A DNA stretch of 64,000 nt from Sphingobium abikonense NBRC 16140 (GTDB lineage Bacteria; Pseudomonadota; Alphaproteobacteria; Sphingomonadales; Sphingomonadaceae): the NCBI RefSeq assembly GCF_001598335.1, contig NZ_BCYT01000003.1:1-64000 (forward strand), written 5' to 3'. A model generated the notes under the pieces. It worked only from the letters and a program-made list of their open reading frames with translations. It searched no databases and was not told the origin of the DNA. The position numbers were made by a program, and so were the translations under genes. Positions 24,548 to 32,238 of this stretch are shown piece by piece (the first letter of the stretch is position 1; each line of letters opens with the position of its first letter).

Positions 24548-25318
24548 TTATTCGTCCGACGCGGGTTGCGCGTCGGCCTGCAATTTCTTTTGTGCGCGCT
24601 CGACGCGGTCGATGTCCTTCTTGACGCCGATATCCTTGTAGAGCTCGAGCGCCCGTTTGAGGTGCGTCAGGGCCTCTTCCACGAAAGCGGCTTTGCCGCC
24701 CGCCGGGGCGTTGTCGGCGGTGGGGTCGAAGGCGTCGGCGCGGCGCTCATAGGCGCGGCCGATCGCCTTGTGCAGCTTGGCGCGCGCCGGGTCGGGCATG
24801 TCCGCATCCTGGGTCAGGGCCAGCGTCTGCATCAGCTGTTCAAGGGTGACGGCTTCGTGACTGTCGAGCGCGATGGTGCCGATCTCTTCTGCGACGAAAC
24901 AGGCCGCCGTGCGGTTGTAGCGTTCGGGCAGGACCAGGCCGAACTTGAGCACATGTTCGGCGATGCGCAGAGCATAGTCGAAATTGCGATAGTCGATCGC
25001 CCAGATCATGTTGGTGACAAGGATTTCGTCCTGCGCGGCATGTCCCTGTTCACCAGCGGCCAGCACGCCCGCAATCCAGTCGGAAAATTGGGCGGCCATG
25101 TCGGCCTTCATGGGGTTTCGCGCTTCGATCGACTGGACGTCGGCCAGCTTGCGCAGATCATCATGCAACAGCACGCGCAGCGCCGCATATTCGCGCCCCG
25201 CCTCCGTATCGGCCCTGGGCTCATCCGGGGCGGTGGTCATCGACTTGGCCAGCGCATTGCCTGCGCCGCTCTGGATAGCGCGGACCATCTGCTGGCGGCG
25301 GCGAAAGGGGCTAAGCAT
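24548..25318 (-). CDS. Small terminase subunit (P2 gpM-like)
   Basis: 256 residues of the phage terminase M family: MLSPFRRRQQM start, LRVLLHDDLRKLADVQSIEARNPMKADM, and ILVTNMIWAIDYRNFDYALRIAEHVLKFGL. Recognises the cos/packaging site for the large subunit. Slightly longer than P2 M because of an acidic, Ala-rich tail. The 150 bp upstream to gene N hold a stable stem (GGCCGCGC / GCGCGGCC, 25339-25362) that may tune M relative to N. Confidence 0.9.
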   Translation of the reverse strand: MLSPFRRRQQMVRAIQSGAGNALAKSMTTAPDEPRADTEAGREYAALRVLLHDDLRKLADVQSIEARNPMKADMAAQFSDWIAGVLAAGEQGHAAQDEILVTNMIWAIDYRNFDYALRIAEHVLKFGLVLPERYNRTAACFVAEEIGTIALDSHEAVTLEQLMQTLALTQDADMPDPARAKLHKAIGRAYERRADAFDPTADNAPAGGKAAFVEEALTHLKRALELYKDIGVKKDIDRVERAQKKLQADAQPASDE

Positions 25319-25467
25319 GATATTCTCCTGCAGATGATGGCCGCGCTATCCGGCGCGCGGCCGACCGGGTCGGTTGAATGGAGCATCCGCTCCCCTCCCG
25401 GCCATCATGTGGGCTCTTGCGCGATCCGCCCCGGATGGCAGCATCGCGCCGTCAAAGCCCCTGGGTA

Positions 25468-26595
25468 TTAGGGACGGTCGCCGAAGGTGATGTTTTCGGC
25501 CATGACCATGAAATCGGTGTCCTCGATCACATAGCCTTCGTTGACCGAGTTATAGTCGACCAGGCTCGCCTTGTTTTCCGGTTCGTCGCGGATGTAGCGA
25601 CGGCGCGATCCTTCCTGATAATAGATCGACAGGTTGGAACTGCCGCTGCCATTGGGCTGGGCCAGTGGCGTCACGACCATCGTTCCTTCGGGGAACTTTG
25701 GCACGATTGCCGCCGGTCGGCCGCCGATCTGCTTGGACGACATGACGATGTCGCGGGTGACGACGTCGCTGATCGCACGGCCGCCGTCGATCGTGTCGGC
25801 CAGCGGTCGATTGATCATCGGGAAATATTTTTCGTCGACCAGATCCTGGCTGACCAGGACGACATGTTCGGTCGAGCTGCGCGCCCAGCTGGGCATGCCC
25901 GAGATCAGATCATAGGCGAGCGCGTCGATATTCTTGTAATCGCCCGCCGCCATGTCGGCATTGTTACCGATATAGATCGGTTCGGCCGCGCCTGTCGCCG
26001 TCGTGACGTCGCCATTGGTGACGGTCGCTCGCCCCATGACATGGTCTGCCTTTTCCAGGCGCAGTTTCTGAAGCCAGCCGATATTGACGTCTTCGCCGTT
26101 GGGATTGGCGACGGGATTGGTGCTGGCGGCGGCGGTGATGCCATGCCAGCCCACGGCAATCCGACTAAGCGCGACGGAAATCGCCACATGGCGGGAATAG
26201 CGCTGGGCGAAATCAGGGAATTTCGACCAGGCGTCGATGATCTGCCAAGGCAGCTTGGTGTCGAATTCCGTGTCCCAAAGCCGATATTCGCGGTCATCCA
26301 TCTGGCCGATATATTTCGGCTTGCGGGGCAGATCGGCTTCGGCGGTGCGCGATGCGATCATGTCTTCGGTGCCCAGGCCGATGACCTGGCCGATCATGTC
26401 GCGCACGCCAATGACGTTGATCCGCTGAAGGAAGGCGACCTGTTCGCGCTGCAGATCCTCGAGCCGCTGTTCGGCGGTCGGATCCAGCGCGAAGCTGCTG
26501 TGCACGCCGCGCGATGGGGCGTTGATCTGGGTGATGGCCGCATAAAGGGTGTCGAGCGCCCGACGGCCGCGATCAGAAAGAAGATATTTCGCCAT
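25468..26595 (-). CDS. Major capsid protein (P2 gpN-like)
   Basis: 375 residues, ATG at 26595 with AAGGA 8 bases upstream. Fits the P2 major capsid family by length (P2 N is 357), the INVIGVRDMIGQVIGLG segment, DEPENKASLVDYNSVNEGYVIED near the end and the VGWHGITAA segment. Probably trimmed at its N-terminus by the gpO protease. Confidence 0.93.
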   Translation of the reverse strand: MAKYLLSDRGRRALDTLYAAITQINAPSRGVHSSFALDPTAEQRLEDLQREQVAFLQRINVIGVRDMIGQVIGLGTEDMIASRTAEADLPRKPKYIGQMDDREYRLWDTEFDTKLPWQIIDAWSKFPDFAQRYSRHVAISVALSRIAVGWHGITAAASTNPVANPNGEDVNIGWLQKLRLEKADHVMGRATVTNGDVTTATGAAEPIYIGNNADMAAGDYKNIDALAYDLISGMPSWARSSTEHVVLVSQDLVDEKYFPMINRPLADTIDGGRAISDVVTRDIVMSSKQIGGRPAAIVPKFPEGTMVVTPLAQPNGSGSSNLSIYYQEGSRRRYIRDEPENKASLVDYNSVNEGYVIEDTDFMVMAENITFGDRP

Positions 26596-26649
26596 GAGGT
26601 AAATCCTTGGAGGTGGTGGCGGTGAAGGTGCGGTTGGCGGGGGCTTGGG

Positions 26650-27483
26650 TTAGAAGACGTCCTTGAGGGCGCCGGCATTGCCGTCCGACAGGGGGCGGCG
26701 GTTGTAATGGCGGTCGGGGGTTTCTTCGTGCTTGTCGCTCAGCTGCTTGAACTGGAGCGCCAAGCCGTCGACTTCGGTGCGAAACTCAGTGCGGATTGCG
26801 CCAAGTTCGGTGGTGATGGTCTGGCCGAGATTTTCGAACAGCGGGCGCAGGGCCGAAAAGGTAAACGCGTCGACGGGCTCGCCCTGGCCATCGGGCTTTG
26901 CCGGCGGCGTTTCTTCCTTGGTCGCGAATTTTGCAGCGAAGCCGTCCAGCAGGCCCTTGAGGCCGGTCAGGAAGGTCGCGCCGTCATCCGTCTTGTCTTC
27001 CGCAAATTCCAGCAAAGCCGCGTCGTCGCGCGACAGGCGGATGGTGCCGGGCAGGTGGCGGTTGAACTGCAGCCGCTGGGTGGCGATCGATGCCGGGCTG
27101 TCGGTCAGGGCGCAGCCCATGAGGTAGGCGAAGCCCTTGCCGGCGAAATTGTCCTCGATCTCGATCGAGGGATAGACTTTCTGCCCCGCGTCATTGAGCG
27201 CCTTAGCGTCGTCCGTCACGTCGAAGACGCCGAACAGGCCCAGGCGCTTTTCGGTCTTGCCATTGAAATTGACGTCCACTTCGGCCGTGGTGAGCTCAAG
27301 CACGTCGCCATAGGAGCGGAATGGCTTGTCGCCGGAAATGCCGCGGATATGCTCGATATTAAGCCGCGCGCCATAGGTTTTGGGGTCGTAGCTGGAGGCC
27401 ATTTCCTTCAGCAGCTTTTCGTCGATCGTGCGCCCGTCGACGGTCGAACCGGCGGTGGCAAGGAGAAACGGCTTGGTCTTCAT
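26650..27483 (-). CDS. Capsid scaffolding protein with serine protease (P2 gpO-like)
   Basis: 277 residues from ATG at 27483 (GGAG 8 bases upstream); the open frame continues far upstream but that part is antisense to the terminase. The N-terminal protease has D16 (TVDGRTID), H45 (LNIEHIRG) and S106 (KVYPSIEIE), with spacing close to the catalytic triad of P2 gpO. The C-terminal half is the helical scaffold (LGAIRTEFRTEVDGLALQFKQLSDKHE). The protease and scaffold together build and mature the procapsid. Confidence 0.92.
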   Translation of the reverse strand: MKTKPFLLATAGSTVDGRTIDEKLLKEMASSYDPKTYGARLNIEHIRGISGDKPFRSYGDVLELTTAEVDVNFNGKTEKRLGLFGVFDVTDDAKALNDAGQKVYPSIEIEDNFAGKGFAYLMGCALTDSPASIATQRLQFNRHLPGTIRLSRDDAALLEFAEDKTDDGATFLTGLKGLLDGFAAKFATKEETPPAKPDGQGEPVDAFTFSALRPLFENLGQTITTELGAIRTEFRTEVDGLALQFKQLSDKHEETPDRHYNRRPLSDGNAGALKDVF

Positions 27484-27572
27484 GGGTCGGCTCCGTGTCG
27501 GCGGGGGCAGTTTTTGCGATGGCGTGATGAACGGAGAGCCGATCCGGGGCGCTACTGGCAACGCGCGGGCGC

Positions 27573-27591
27573 GGTAGCAGTCGATGCTACC
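27573..27591. promoter_or_regulatory. 19-bp dyad between divergent scaffold (O) and terminase (P) genes
   Basis: GGTAGCAGTCGATGCTACC, with perfect 7-bp arms (GGTAGCA / TGCTACC), the most symmetric of the four dyads. It lies 90 bases from gene O and 34 bases from the terminase start, in the only divergent late gap, where P2 has its two divergent late promoters PP and PO. One site could serve both directions. Confidence 0.65.
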
Positions 27592-27624
27592 CCCTGACCC
27601 CTTCGACAGACGGGCCGGGACCGG

Positions 27625-29574
27625 GTGCATGGCATGGCCATGCCCAATGCCCATGCCATCGACAGCGACGACAGTCCGGCGATCAGCCGACAGGTGGCAC
27701 ACGCCCAGCGCCGTGAGGCCCGGTCGCTCTATTGGCGCGGTTGGCGGATCCGCGACATTGCGGCGGACATGGGCCTGGCCGAGGGCACTATTTCCAGCTG
27801 GAAGAACCGCGACAGATGGAATGAGGATCCGCCGGTCGCGATTATCGAGGACCGGATAGAGGCGAAAATCGCCACCTATCTCGACAAGCCGGATTTCAAC
27901 GAAGGCGACATGAAGCGCATCGATTTCCTGATGCGCCAGATGGAGCGCGCGGCGCGGATCAAGAAATTCGACCAGACCGGGAAGGAGGGCGACCTCAACG
28001 GCAAGATCGCCGCCCGCAATGACGACAAGGCCAAGGCGAAGCGTGCGGACAAGCGCCGCAACTTCCTGACGCTGGACCAGTGGCAGGCGCTGCTGGACGA
28101 CTTCCACGACAGGAATTTCGATTATCAGGAATTGTGGTGGGAGCACCGCGACGATCGGACGCGCAAGCTGCGCAAGAGCCGCCAGGTCGGCGCGACCTGG
28201 TATTTTGCGCGAGAGGCGTTGGCGAAGGTTGCCGAAGCGATCCTGGCGGCCGCCGGCAAGGCCAGGCTGGGCGAGGAAGAGCGGCCGCGCAACCAAATCT
28301 TCCTGTCCGCATCGGAGCGCCAGGCGCTCAAATTCCGGCGCGAGATCGTGGGCTGGGTGCGCCGCGTCACCGGCGTCGAGCTCAAGGGCAAGATCATCAT
28401 GCTCGACTTTGTCGGGCAATATCCTGACGACGATGCCGGCGAGGCGACAGGCCCTTCGCTCGACCCGGTCGGTTTCTATTTCCTGTCGACCAACAGCGCC
28501 ACCGCCCAGGGCGAAAGCGGCGATTTCTATTTCGACGAATATGCCTGGGTTCACGGGTTCGCCCAGCTCAACAAGGTCGCCAGCGCGATGGCGACGCACA
28601 AAATTTACAAGAAGACCTATTTTTCGACGCCATCGACCAAAACGCATGAAAGCCATGCCTTCTGGTCAGGGGAGGCGTGGAACAAGGGCCGGGCAAAGGG
28701 GCAGCAGCAGCCGTTTGACGTCAGCCTGAAAAATCTGCGCCATGGTGCCTACATGCCGGACGGATCGTGGCAGCAGCTGCTGACCATCCATGACGCGGTG
28801 GCGGGCGGGCTGGGCAAGCTGGTCGACGTGGACGAGCTGCGCCGCGAACATGGCGAAGAAGAATTCCGCAACCTGTTCGAGTGCGAGGATGTCGACGACA
28901 GCGAAAGCAGCTTCCCCTATGCGCGCATCGCGCCGGCACGGGTAGACAGCTTCCTGAAATGGCGTGACTTCAAACCGGCGTTGATCGACATTCCGGGGGC
29001 GCGGCCGTTTGGCGACAGGCCAGTCTGGATTGGCTATGACCCCAACAAACAGGGTCGCGACGATGCTGCGCTGATCGTGGTTGCGCCGCCCGAAGACGAG
29101 GGCCGGGGCAAGCACCGGGTGCTCGAGAAATATCGGCTCAACGGGCTCAATTTTCAGGGCCAGGCCGATTTCATCCGACAGGTCAGCAAGCGCTATAACG
29201 TCACCGATATCGCGATCGACACCACCGGTCATGGGCAGGCGGTTTTCGAGCTGGTCGCCAACTGGTTTCCGCTGGTCCGCAAAATCGAATATTCGGTCGC
29301 GAGCAAGACCGCCCTGGTCATCAAGGCGCAAAGCATCTTTCGCGAAGGCCGCATAGAGTTCGATGCCGGGTGGACCGACCTGATGCAGGCGCTGATGGCG
29401 ATCCGCCCGACCCTGACGGGTAGCCAGAAGGGCGTTACCTACACCGCGAAACGCAATGGCGAGATCGGCCATGCGGACCTTGCCTGGGCTTTGCTCAACG
29501 CCCTTTCCAACGAGCCGCTGGACGCGGGCAGCGCCAGTGAAGGCCAGGGCGGCCGCGTGATATTTTTCGAATGA
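27625..29574 (+). CDS. Large terminase subunit, ATPase/nuclease (P2 gpP-like)
   Basis: 649 residues from GTG at 27625; in-frame ATGs at 27634 and 27640 are alternatives. N-terminal helix-turn-helix (about 28-60: SLYWRGWRIRDIAADMGLAEGTISSWK), ATPase with Walker-A-like RKSRQVGATW and Walker-B FYFDEYAWV, and an RNase-H-like nuclease with Asp residues in WIGYDPNKQGRDDAALIV, DIAIDTTGHG and GHADLAWALL. Motor that packages DNA into the procapsid. All motifs are intact. Overlaps the portal gene region. Confidence 0.93.
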   Translation: MHGMAMPNAHAIDSDDSPAISRQVAHAQRREARSLYWRGWRIRDIAADMGLAEGTISSWKNRDRWNEDPPVAIIEDRIEAKIATYLDKPDFNEGDMKRIDFLMRQMERAARIKKFDQTGKEGDLNGKIAARNDDKAKAKRADKRRNFLTLDQWQALLDDFHDRNFDYQELWWEHRDDRTRKLRKSRQVGATWYFAREALAKVAEAILAAAGKARLGEEERPRNQIFLSASERQALKFRREIVGWVRRVTGVELKGKIIMLDFVGQYPDDDAGEATGPSLDPVGFYFLSTNSATAQGESGDFYFDEYAWVHGFAQLNKVASAMATHKIYKKTYFSTPSTKTHESHAFWSGEAWNKGRAKGQQQPFDVSLKNLRHGAYMPDGSWQQLLTIHDAVAGGLGKLVDVDELRREHGEEEFRNLFECEDVDDSESSFPYARIAPARVDSFLKWRDFKPALIDIPGARPFGDRPVWIGYDPNKQGRDDAALIVVAPPEDEGRGKHRVLEKYRLNGLNFQGQADFIRQVSKRYNVTDIAIDTTGHGQAVFELVANWFPLVRKIEYSVASKTALVIKAQSIFREGRIEFDAGWTDLMQALMAIRPTLTGSQKGVTYTAKRNGEIGHADLAWALLNALSNEPLDAGSASEGQGGRVIFFE

Positions 29575-29585
29575 CAGGAGCCGAT

Positions 29586-30659
29586 ATGACCCAGACCAGC
29601 GAGATCGAGCAGGTGGAGGCCGACGCGGTGCGCCACCCTGCCACCGTATTTTCGTTCGGCGACCCTGAAAGCGTGCTCGATCGGCGCGAAATCGCCCAAT
29701 ATTTCGAGATCTGGCACAATGGCCGCTGGTATGAGCCGCCACTTCCGATGGGCAGGCTTGCCCAGACGTTCAACATGGCCCCCTATCATCGCAGCGCGGT
29801 GGCGCTGAAGGTCAACCTTCTGGTCGCCCAGCAGGTTGTCAGCCGGTGGATGAGCGCCGACGTGTTCGAGCGTTGGGCGCTGGACTTTGTCCAGATGGGC
29901 AATGGTTATCTGGAATGGATCCCGAACATGTCGGGCCGCCTTGCGCGGGTGGAGCATAGCCCGGCGATGCACACCAGGGCGGGCGTCGATCCCGACGTCT
30001 ATTGGTTCGTCAACGGGCCGATGGGCAATATCCATGAATATGAGCGGGGCAGGATATTCCACCTGCAGCAGCCCGACGTGGCGCAGGAAATCTATGGCAT
30101 GCCCGAATGGCTGTCCGCGTTGCAATCGGGGCTGTTGAGCGAAAATGCCACGCTGTTCCGGCGCCGCTATTATTTGAACGGGGCGCATGCTGGCTTCCTG
30201 CTGTATCTGAGCGAGCCGCTGGCCGACATGAAGACGGCCGACGCTATCCAGGAGAAATTGAGCCAGGCCAAGGGCGTCGGCAATTTCAAAAACCTGTTCG
30301 TGCATATCCCCAAGGGGAAGAAGGACGGAATCCAGATCATGCCGATCGCCGACGTGACGGCGAAGGATGAGTTTTCGAGCGTCAAGGATATCAGCCGCGA
30401 TGACCTGTTGGCGGCGCACCGCACGCCGCCGCAGCTGATCGGTGTCATTCCGCGCAACAATGGCGGCTTTGGGAAGGTGAGCGAAACGCGCGACGCCTAT
30501 TATGAAGGCGAGATCGTGCCGATCGCGCGCCGGATGCTGCGCGCGAATGCCTGGTTCGGCATGCAGGTGCTGTCCTTTGCTGACTATGTGTGCAGCGACG
30601 GGTCGATCATCCGGCAGCAGGGCGACGGGTTCGTCAAGGTGCCGGCGGGCGCGCGGTGA
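29586..30659 (+). CDS. Portal protein (P2 gpQ-like)
   Basis: 357 residues. Start ATG at 29586 is preferred over one at 29571 because an ACAGGAG ribosome site lies 6 bases ahead; that site lies just after the terminase stop. Portal family segments: VFSFGDPESVLDRREIAQYFEIW, YHRSAVALKVNLLV, and LLAAHRTPPQLIGVIPRNNGGFG. Forms the dodecameric DNA channel of the head. Last + strand gene of the element. Confidence 0.93.
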   Translation: MTQTSEIEQVEADAVRHPATVFSFGDPESVLDRREIAQYFEIWHNGRWYEPPLPMGRLAQTFNMAPYHRSAVALKVNLLVAQQVVSRWMSADVFERWALDFVQMGNGYLEWIPNMSGRLARVEHSPAMHTRAGVDPDVYWFVNGPMGNIHEYERGRIFHLQQPDVAQEIYGMPEWLSALQSGLLSENATLFRRRYYLNGAHAGFLLYLSEPLADMKTADAIQEKLSQAKGVGNFKNLFVHIPKGKKDGIQIMPIADVTAKDEFSSVKDISRDDLLAAHRTPPQLIGVIPRNNGGFGKVSETRDAYYEGEIVPIARRMLRANAWFGMQVLSFADYVCSDGSIIRQQGDGFVKVPAGAR

Positions 30660-30680
30660 TGGGTGTCGCTGCCCGTAGTG

Positions 30681-31028
30681 CTATCCCCTCGCCTGCCTGA
30701 TCAATCTTTTGCGCTCATAGTCGTCGGCCGCGCGCCACGCCCTGGGGCTGATGCCTATGGGCACGCCGATTGATAGCGGCACGATGTTGCCGGTAGGCGG
30801 AGGCGGATCCTGATCAAATGCGATCCGCGCGGGCCTGTGTCCGCATTTCCTGCAACGAAACAGCTGTGAAACGGACGTCCAGCGGGTGCTGATGCGGCGC
30901 TGGCGACAATGCATCATCAATATCTCAATTTCGATAGTCGCGCGCCGATCGCATGCTGGGCAGCGGATCGCGATGTGCCCGTTGTCGCGCACTAGATCCT
31001 CAAGGCGAGATGCGACTCGGCGCGACAT
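30681..31028 (-). CDS. Zinc-ribbon protein, candidate late-gene regulator of the element
   Basis: 115 residues from ATG at 31028 (a longer upstream form is possible; no strong ribosome site). Two CxxC pairs, C23/C26 (IRCPACDRRA) and C59/C62 (LFRCRKCGHRP), with C41 between, form a probable zinc ribbon; the remainder is basic and ends in a charged helix (ADDYERKRLIRQ). P2-family late activators (Ogr/Delta) are small proteins with a CxxC...CxxxxC zinc site, so this is a candidate activator by position and zinc motif, not by clear homology. The upstream DNA carries many GTARCA repeats matching the core of the late-unit dyads. Confidence 0.55.
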   Translation of the reverse strand: MSRRVASRLEDLVRDNGHIAIRCPACDRRATIEIEILMMHCRQRRISTRWTSVSQLFRCRKCGHRPARIAFDQDPPPPTGNIVPLSIGVPIGISPRAWRAADDYERKRLIRQARG

Positions 31029-31189
31029 TGCGTCTTGAGAACAGAATGAGAACGGAATGGCAAGCTGGAGGCTGTAGAGCCCGCTAGGGCACGGCCCGGC
31101 CACCCCGCGCGCCGCGCTCGCCCCCACGCCACGCTTCCGGCTTCAACCTCGATTATCCTGCAAAGTGCATCGACTGCTTGCACCACGGG

Positions 31190-31460
31190 CGGGCGGTAGC
31201 CCCTCGCAACACTGCTACATGTGTAACATGGCACATTCGGCACAGGCCAAAGCCGCAGAAATCAGGCGTTTTTGATGTAGCACTCACAGTGCTACCTGAC
31301 CGTAATCCCGATCTGACAAAAATGTTATGCCTCTGAAATTCAGGGATTTTATGGCGGACAAATGTAACACTTAAAAACTGTAATCTAGTAGCATTCAGAT
31401 AACAGTTTTGTAGCAGCATAACCCGTTGATTTTGCGGCAATGTAGCAGATGTAGCATGTT
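31190..31460. repeat. Cluster of TGTARCA repeats upstream of the zinc-ribbon gene
   Basis: AT-richer 270 bp with repeated 7-mers TGTAGCA/TGTAACA: inverted at 31213 and 31290, direct at 31222 (TGTAACA), 31276, 31363 (TGTAACA), 31387 (AGTAGCA), 31409, 31441 and 31450. The last two are 9 bp apart. The perfect dyad GTAGCACTCACAGTGCTAC lies at 31277-31295. The core equals the arms of the 19-bp late dyads. Possible roles are binding sites for the element's regulator or an iteron-like origin. No gene with good support overlaps the cluster. Confidence 0.6.
31277..31295. promoter_or_regulatory. Perfect dyad GTAGCACT-CAC-AGTGCTAC
   Basis: Eight-base arms around a three-base centre, within the repeat cluster and about 250 bases upstream of the zinc-ribbon gene. 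Same GTAGCA/TGCTAC arms as the late-unit dyads but with two more bases between them. Could be an autoregulatory site. Confidence 0.5.
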
Positions 31461-31734
31461 TGCGACGCACCCCCTCTTGCCCATATCCTTCGACGCGTTT
31501 CTGCCGAAAAACCCAATAGGCCGGCTCGCTAATGGGCAGGAAGAAGAAGGGGCACGGCGCTCGCACTTTCTTGCGCCGCACGCATCACAATGCGCACGGG
31601 GGTAATCGATCAGGTTGGTCGGGACTATGTCGGGACTCTAGGTTCCGTTCTGTTCCGTCCGATCCCGCTCTGTTCCGCGAAAGCGTTGTTGACGGCGGCC
31701 GAAAATCGCCTAGAAGCGCCGGAATTCCCCACGG

Positions 31735-31810
31735 GGGCGATTAGCTCAGTTGGTAGAGCGTCTCGTTTACACCGAGAATGTCGGCGGTTCGAGCCCGTCA
31801 TCGCCCACCA
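31735..31810 (+). tRNA. tRNA-Val (anticodon UAC)
   Basis: 76 nt. Acceptor GGGCGAT pairs with ATCGCCC; D arm TAGCTCAGTTGGTAGAGC; anticodon stem TCTCG/CGAGA around loop TTTACAC giving anticodon TAC (reads GUA/GUN valine); variable and T arm with GGTTCGAGCCC; discriminator A and encoded CCA. A typical phage integration target, but no duplicated 3' end was found at the far side of the phage element. Confidence 0.97.
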
Positions 31811-31966
31811 TGTGTCTTGGCAGTGCTACTTCTGTAACCAGCTTTGCTCACAATCCCTGAGCCACATTTTTTGCCTGTTCAGCGAGCGTAATAATCTGGA
31901 TGGCCGCATCAGCTTATGTGATCGCGGCATATTGCGGTGCAGTGCGGCCGCTGCTAATTCTATTTC

Positions 31967-32194
31967 ATGATCCAGCCGCCCGAAATCATCCGAGTCTCGA
32001 AAGCCCGTGTGTCCTGTGATGGGTCGGGGGATATTCCCGCGGCGCTTGGGCATCCGCGCGTGTTCCTGGAAATCGACGAGCATGGTTATGTCGATTGCGG
32101 CTATTGCGATCGCCGCTTCGTGCTGATCGGTGGTGTGGCCGATACGCCCGATGTCGTCACCAAGCCGGATATTGCTTCAGGCGCCAGCCTGTAA
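31967..32194 (+). CDS. Zinc-finger domain protein (zf-CHCC, NDUFS6-like)
   Basis: 75 residues. The zf-CHCC pattern is seen as SCDGSGDIPAALGHPRVFLEID followed by VDCGYCDRRFVL: Cys, His and two Cys ligate zinc, as in the bacterial relatives of complex I subunit NDUFS6. Common in alphaproteobacteria as a stand-alone protein. The preceding 150 bp after the tRNA hold no gene. Confidence 0.88.
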   Translation: MIQPPEIIRVSKARVSCDGSGDIPAALGHPRVFLEIDEHGYVDCGYCDRRFVLIGGVADTPDVVTKPDIASGASL

Positions 32195-32238
32195 GCTTTT
32201 CGGTTGGGTTGCAGGCAGGGTGCGCCTATATCAGGCGT

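Larger units (their letters stand above)
3164..31028. mobile_element. P2-like phage element without visible integrase, repressor or replication genes
   Basis: Contains counterparts of P2 genes Q, P, O, N, M, L, X, R, S, J, I, H, V, W, FI, FII, E, E', T, U and D plus a lysis cassette. All reading frames are intact and tightly packed, with many ATGA/TGATG overlaps. As in P2, Q-P and O-N-M diverge. The order departs from P2 because J-I and the fibre genes precede the lysis genes and V-W. No integrase, cox, C repressor or replication gene A is seen, and the flanks (LOV-HTH on the left, tRNA-Val on the right) look chromosomal. I found no duplicated tRNA 3' end at the left side, so att sites are undefined and the outer limits are approximate. 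Confidence 0.85.

Noticed and set aside
25339-25362. Terminator between capsid and small terminase genes
   Set aside because: Stable 8-bp GC stem but no T run, and P2-like genes here are co-transcribed; noted only in the gene M entry.
27484-28656. Upstream extension of the gpO frame on -
   Set aside because: It runs antisense through the large terminase; the ribosome site and family start fix gpO at 27483.
31190-31460. CRISPR array
   Set aside because: The repeats are 7 bases long and irregularly spaced; no 24-37 bp repeats with regular spacers and no cas genes in the window.
31153-31581. 142-codon open frame on - in the repeat cluster
   Set aside because: Composition follows the DNA repeats, no domain, no ribosome site; the stretch is better explained as a binding-site or origin region.
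31735-31810. tRNA-Val as attachment site of the phage element
   Set aside because: No copy of the tRNA 3' end was seen in 2933-3163 or near 3164, so a duplicated att core cannot be shown; kept only as a possibility.
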